Source of the DNA: Lottia gigantea
Lineage: Eukaryota; Mollusca; Gastropoda; Lottiidae
NCBI RefSeq assembly: GCF_000327385.1
Contig: NW_008710536.1
Coordinates: 156,381 to 220,380, forward strand
Length of the DNA: 64,000 nt
Direction of reading: 5' to 3'
Shown: positions 58,416 through 64,000 of the stretch, in pieces
Numbering within the stretch: position 1 is the first letter of the stretch
How the letters are laid out: each line of letters begins with the position of its first letter
Notes under the pieces: model-generated
What the model was told of the DNA's origin: nothing
Database searches by the model: none
Seen by the model: only the letters and a program-made list of their open reading frames with translations
Made by a program: the position numbers and the translations under genes

Positions 58416-61400
58416 TTAATCTTTTCTAGATAGAAATAAATCATCTAATCCCAATTGACAAATATACGGCAATTTATGTGGTTGTTTCTCCTTTCGACGA
58501 TTTGATCGGTAGATTTTAGGCTGCACCGGAAGTAGTACTTTTGGTGGTTTGTAGTTAGCAGACTTTGTAAAATGTCTTGTAGTACTTGATGTTGAAGCGG
58601 TATATTGAGACGATGTGTTTCCTGGTTTCAATTTATCTGGTAGAATATTGGTTTTAAGATGATCTCTTAAATGTGATTTCCTTGAAGCTGTCTTTATTTG
58701 AGGAAGAGAGAATCCATTGTCTGTTCTATGTTTGTTATCTTTAATGATTGGTGCAGTATGAACTATTGGTAGTTTTGGTAGAGTTAATTCATCAATCGTT
58801 TGCTTTGAAGGTTGAATATTTGATTTAGTTGCTTGAGGCTTATATAAAACCGGTTCAGATTTTTTTGGTGTGCAGCTTTTATCGATTGTAATGTCTGGTA
58901 GAGGTCCTAGCTTCTCTTGGTTGGTGAATTTGGATTGTGGTTTGTTGGTTTTATTATTAGGTCTAATAGGTGGAAGAATGGTTTTCTGTGTATTGCTTCT
59001 GTAGACAGGTTGGAGAGGATACCGTCTTTTTCCAACTTCTATTGGCAGTGCCTTCACTCGTTTCTTTGATCCTCTGCTTTCCGGTAAAGCTGTCAAGGCT
59101 CTCACCTCCTTTTTGGGCAACGGGTTTCGACTTCGGGCATAGTCAGATACTAAATCAAGTTTTTGATCAAGTTGAAAGTTCATAGTATCAGCTGATGATG
59201 GAACATAAGGTACTTTTCCCAATGTGTCTAAAGTGTCATCAATGCCGACATATTTCTCTATCTCTTCAATAATCCTTCTTTCTTTTTCTGTTAATGACTC
59301 GGTATCCATAACCTTAACATCTTGTCGTTCAGTTTCTTTGGTGATTTCTGTAGAAAGTTCTTTGATACTGGCCATCAAGTTAAAGGTTGTTTCTTGGAAA
59401 CTTTCAGTTGTAGCTTCACATTCACCATCCTCCTGATAATCAGCTTCAGGTAACTCACGGACCTTCTCCCCTAACAACTCTCTTACACATACATCATCAT
59501 TGACTTCTCTTTTTGGACTTAAGCTTCTTGATGGGTAACTTGGTTGGTTGTCATTTTCAGATTCCTTTAAATATAACTCTTCCTGTAATTGGACGTTGTC
59601 GAATAGATGTTCAGTCCTTTCGGTGAGAACGATTTCATGAGATCGTGATGTAGCGTCTGTCTCTAAAACATTTGAGATACCTTTGTCTCGAAATTGGAGA
59701 GGAGCCTCGTAGATTTCTAGTTTTTCAAATGTGTCAGAATCTCGATCAACGTTGGATGTATCTTGAATTGGACTTGGGCTTGAAGCTGTTGATGATGATC
59801 CTGGTGATCCAAGTGGATTGTATTGTTGTAAAGTTGAATCTTTGTCTTGAAACTCCAGAGTAACATCATACAACACTGGTTCAGGACTTGGTGTCCCAGT
59901 GGTGTAAAAATCTTCATCTTTACTTTCCTCTGTTGAATGATTGATGTAAAGAATATTGTGAAAATCCTGACTCGGTGGAAGAATTTCTTGATCTTTATCA
60001 GCCTGGGCTTGTAGAACATCCTGGACTTTTTGATCAACAGCATCTTTAATATCAGGATCTACATCTACAGGGTGCATTTCAATATTTAACTTTTTTCCAA
60101 AGGAGTACTTGAAGAATTCAGTCTTCGGTGGTGCTTTGAGTTTATTTTCCTCAGAGATTGGCTCATTACCATGTTTTTTACCAGTTTTATAAAATTGTCT
60201 GTAAAATATCAATTCTACTTCCTGTTGATTCAGAAGACGTTGTTGATTTTTTATTCTGATTTTATCAATGTCTTTTTCTTCAAGAACTTCAAACAGGTAT
60301 CTAAAAATAAAATGAAAAAATTGTCAAATCAGAATTGTCAAATCATAATTGTCAAATTGAAAATTATACAAACAAGTGCCTGAAAAAAAAACAATAATAA
60401 ACATTGTCAAATCAGAATTGTCGAATTGAAGATATACAAACAGGTATCTAGAAAAAAACATTGTTCAAATCAAAATTGTCAAATTGAAAAATATACATTC
60501 TGTATAGGTGACATATCAATCTGATCAAAATGTTGATTTGAATGTTTTATTTCCTGTTTTCTCAGCATGACATTCATAATCCGAAATAACATACCAAAAT
60601 AGTGTTCTTGGAAGTTTTTCTATAACACTGTTAAACACTGTTAAACGTGATAAGAAAATACAATTCAGTGTTCAGTACTGAACAGAATTAAGAACCCATG
60701 TTTGTCAAAGTACCATATATAAATTATAAGTTCTTATTATGAAACTCATAAACATTTTATTAAAATTCTTACCTATTAGTTTCCTGCATGTTTTTATATA
60801 AAATATTTAATTTCATTTCAAGATGATCTATATAATCTTTAACCTCTTCAGTTGTATATAACAAACATGGTGCTGAAATTGATAATAGACATTTTATATT
60901 TTAATATAAACTTTTAGTTATAAGTTGTCCGCTAAGAGTGGAATTAACCAGGATAAATATCTCCATCTTTCTTTCAACAGACGGATTGTGTTATACATCT
61001 CCAACAACTTGAATAGAATTTTGATTATTTTATATTTAGAAGCAATAATCCACGTTCTTAAGGAACTGGTGACTTACAAAACAAAAACAGCTTAAAGGTA
61101 AACTAACGACAAATAATCCTTCAAAGAAAGGGGATTGGGGGTCACTGAAGATGAATTGTCTATGTGGTTGTACACCAGACTGGGGAGAATGGTGTAACCT
61201 ATTATGTTCTTGAACCTACCTTTTGGGGAAACAATCTCTGGCCTCCTAGGTCTCCGTTTATTTACAGAATCATCTACATTAATAGGCTCTGGTAGACCTA
61301 CAAATATTTGAGTTGAAAATATTTAATTTAACAACAGGTTAGTCTAGAACTAGGTAAAAGATTTGGGCAATCTCATATCTCCCCCCTCCCCCCTCCCCCC

Positions 61401-64000
61401 TCCCCCCCCCCCCCTTTTAGACATAAACCTGGCTCCGTCTCTGCTTTCAAGTAATTTTGTCTAAGAGTAGAAAAGTTTACCTACCAGTAATTAGTCTAAG
61501 AGAAGAAATGTATACCTACCAGTAATTAGTCTAAGAGAAGAATAGTTTACCTACCAGTAATTAGTCTAAGAGAAGAATAGTTTACCTACCAGTAATTAGT
61601 CTAAGAGAAGAAACGTATACCTACCAGTAATTAGTCCAAGAAGAAGGATAGTTAACATATCAGTAATTAGTCTGAGAGGGGAATAGTTTACATACCAGTT
61701 ATTAATCTATGAGAAGGATAGTTTACCTACCAGCAATTTGTCTAGGAGAAGAATAGTTTATCTTCCAGTAATTAGTCTAAGAGAAGAATAGTTTACCTAC
61801 CAGTAATTAGTCTAAGAGAAGAAATGTATACCTGCCAGTAATTAGTCCAAGAAGAAGGATAGTTAACATATCAGTAATTAGTCTGAGAGGGGAATAGTTT
61901 ACATACCAGTTATTAATCTATGAGAAGGATAGTTTACCTACCAGCAATTAGTCTAGGAATAAGATAATTTACCTACCAGTAATTAGTCTAAGAGAAGAAT
62001 AGTTTACCTACCAGTAATTAGTCTGAGAGGGGAATAGTTTACATACCAGTTATTAATCTATGAGAAGGATAGTTTACCTACCAGCAATTAGTCTAGGAAT
62101 AAGATAATTTACCTACCAGTAATTAGTCTAAGAGAAGAATAGTTTACCTACCAGTAATTAGTCTAGGAGAAGAATAGTTTATCTACCAGTAATTAATCTA
62201 AGAGAAGAATAGTTTACCTACCAGTAATTAGTCTAAGAGAAGAAATGTATACCTGCCAGTAATTAGTCCAAGAAGATTGATAGTTAACATATCAGTAATT
62301 AGACTGAGAGGGGAATAGTTTACATACCAGTCATTAATGTATGAGAAAGATAGTTTACCTACCAGCAATTAGTCTAGGAATAGGATAATTTACCTACCAG
62401 TAATTAGTCTAGGAATAGGATAGTTTACCTGCCAGTAATTAGTCGGGTAGAAAAATAGTTTACCTACCAGTAAATAGTCTACAAGAATAGTTTACCTACC
62501 AGTAATTAGTGTGAGAGGATAATAGTTTACCTACCAGTAATTAGTCTTGGAGAAGAATAGTTTACCTACCAGTAATTAGTCGAAGAGAAGAATAGTTTAC
62601 CTACCAGTAATTAATCTACAAGAATAGTTTACCTACCAGTAATTAGTCTACAAGAATAGTTTACCTACCAGTAATTAGTCTAAGAGAAGAATAGTTTACC
62701 TACCAATAATTAGTCTTAAAGAAGAATAGTTTACCTACCAGTAATTAGACTAAGGGAAGAATAGTTTACCTACCAGTAATTAGTCTAAGAGAAGAATAGT
62801 TTACCTACCAGTAATTAGTATACAATAATAGTTTACCTACCAGTTATTAGTCTAGGAGAAGAATAGTTTACCTACCAGTAATTAGTCTACAAGAATAGTT
62901 TACCTACCAGTAATTAGTCTAGGAGAAGAATAGTTTACCTACCAGTAATTAGTCTACAAGAATAGTTTACCTACCAGTAATTAATCTACAAGAATAGTTT
63001 ACCTACCAGTAATTAGTCTACAAGAATAGTTTACCTCCCAGTAATTAGTCCAGGGAAAGAATAGTTTACCTACCAGTAATTAGTCTAAGAGAAGAACTGT
63101 TTACTTGCCAGTAATTAGTCTGAGAGAAGAATAGTTTACCTACCAGTAATTAGTCTAAGAGAAGAATAGTTTACCTACCACTAATTAGTCTAAGAGAAGA
63201 ACAGTTTACTTACCAGTAATTAGTCTGAGAGAAGAATAGTTTACCTACCAGTAATTAGTCTAAGAGTAGAATAGTTTACCCACCAGTAATTAGTCTAAGA
63301 GAAAAATAGTTTACCTACCAGTAATTAGTCTAAGGGAAGAATAGTTTACCTACCAGTAATTAGTCTGCAAAAATAATTTACCTACCAGTAATTAGTCTAC
63401 AAGAGTAGTTTACCTACCAATAATTAGTCTAAGGGAAGAATAGTTTACCTACCAGTAATTAGTCCAGGGGAAGAATAGTTTACCAACCAGTAATTAGTCT
63501 AAGAGAAGAATAGTTTACCTACCAGTAATTAGTCTTAGAGAAGAATAGTTTACCTACCAGTAATTAGACTAAGGGAAGAATAGTTTACCTACCAGTAATT
63601 AATCTAAGAGAAGAATAGTTTACCTACCAGTAATTAGTCTTAGAGAAGAATAGTTTACCTACCAGTAATTAGTCTACAAGAGTAGTTTACCTACCAATAA
63701 TTAGTCTAAGGGAAGAATAGTTTACCTACCAGTAATTAGTCTACAAGAGTAGTTTACCTACCAATAATTAGTCTAAGGGAAGAATAGTTTACCTACCAGT
63801 AATTAGTCCAGGGGAAGAATAGTTTACCTACCAGTAATTAGTCTAAGAGAAGAACAGTTTACTTACCAGTAATTAGTCTGAGAGAAGAATCGTTTACCTA
63901 CCAGTAATTAGTCTGAGAGAAGAATAGTTTACCTACCAGTAATTAGTCGAGGAGAAGAATAGTTTACCTACCAGTAATTAGTCTAAGAGAAGAATAGTTT
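58416..64000 (-). CDS. E2: unrecognised protein, inverted paralogue of E1 (5' end outside window)
   Basis: Exons in transcript order within the window are 61,297-61,220; 60,872-60,773; and 60,300-58,416 (stop). They match E1 exons 3, 4 and 5 in length and phase (78 and 100 bases, then the long last exon). Exons 1 and 2 must lie beyond 64,000, because intron 2 is filled by the splice-junction minisatellite to the edge. The last exon is nearly identical to E1, including at most silent sites, with a few replacements (e.g. RRPRRPE for RRPKRQE in exon 3) and small in-frame length changes (a CEATTES insertion and a shortened stretch before DELTLPK). As with E1, no family is recognised. Both copies retain open frames and splice sites, so both could be expressed. 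Confidence 0.83.
60301..60480 (-). repeat. Two extra copies of the exon 5 acceptor in E2
   Basis: On the minus strand, TTTTCTAG|ATACCTGTTTGTAT and TTTTCAG|GCACTTGTTTGTAT precede the true TTTTTAG|ATACCTGTTTGAAG at 60,300. The copies are separated by TTTGACAATTCTGATTTGAC-type units. E1 has one such decoy. Confidence 0.8.
61380..61416. repeat. Poly-C/CCCCCCT tract
   Basis: A run of CCCCCCTCCCC-type sequence in the distal part of intron 2 of E2, followed by ACATAAACCTGGCTCCGTCT, which resembles the end of the GC-rich hairpin family at 52,143 and 53,118. Confidence 0.85.
61455..64000 (-). repeat. Splice-junction minisatellite in intron 2 of E2 (~75 units, runs off window)
   Basis: This is the same unit as the E1 array: in plus orientation TACCTACCAGTAATTAGTCT followed by AAGAGAAGAATAGTT. 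Unit lengths are mostly 28 and 35 bp. A higher-order block containing GGATAGTTAACATATCAGTA and GGGGAATAGTTTACATACCA recurs near 61,630, 61,855 and 62,275, with partial copies between. The array is still regular at base 64,000. Confidence 0.95.

Overview
The window is animal nuclear DNA: AT-rich, with multi-exon genes that use standard GT-AG introns, many short inverted-repeat (MITE-like) elements, minisatellites, a LINE fragment and a Polinton/Maverick element. Gene content (ACADS, TMX2, DNAJC24/DPH4, a TIR-HEAT protein, FAMeT-domain proteins) and the style of the dispersed repeats suggest a marine invertebrate, most likely a mollusc. The organism is an inference; no single diagnostic marker is present.

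Layout. 1-5.4 kb is repeat-rich and non-coding. 5.45-11.04 kb (-) encodes a TIR plus HEAT-repeat protein with a likely N-myristoylation start. It is divergent from a complete 11-exon short-chain acyl-CoA dehydrogenase gene (11.98-16.84 kb, +). 16.8-20.1 kb is non-coding. An 8-exon TMX2 gene (20.08-23.75 kb, -) lies head to head with an intronless DNAJC24/DPH4-like gene (24.11-24.60 kb, +).

From 27 kb to the right edge two gene families are arranged as an inverted pair: E1 (27.13-31.69, +) and F1 (44.33-46.87, +) face F2 (54.36-56.70, -) and E2 (58.42 to beyond 64.00, -). E is an unrecognised, low-complexity, probably disordered protein of about 767 residues. F is a secreted protein with a FAMeT-type domain and a cysteine-containing tail. 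E1 and E2 are nearly identical in the last exon, but F1 and F2 are only about three-quarters identical, so the two pairs have different ages or E has been homogenised by gene conversion. An 11.2-kb Polinton (32,788-44,003) with terminal inverted repeats and a perfect 6-bp target duplication sits between E1 and F1 only. Between F1 and F2 lie a LINE fragment, a pogo-like element and other short repeats.

The most unusual signal is a 28-35 bp minisatellite in intron 2 of E1 (about 25 copies) and E2 (about 75 copies, running off the window). Each unit copies the exon-2/intron-2 junction: an acceptor-like pyrimidine-AG, 11 exonic bases, and a GTAGGT donor. The arrays are therefore strings of potential micro-exons. 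Smaller tandem duplications across splice junctions occur at exon 5 of E1/E2 and at one exon of the TIR-HEAT gene, so the theme recurs locally.
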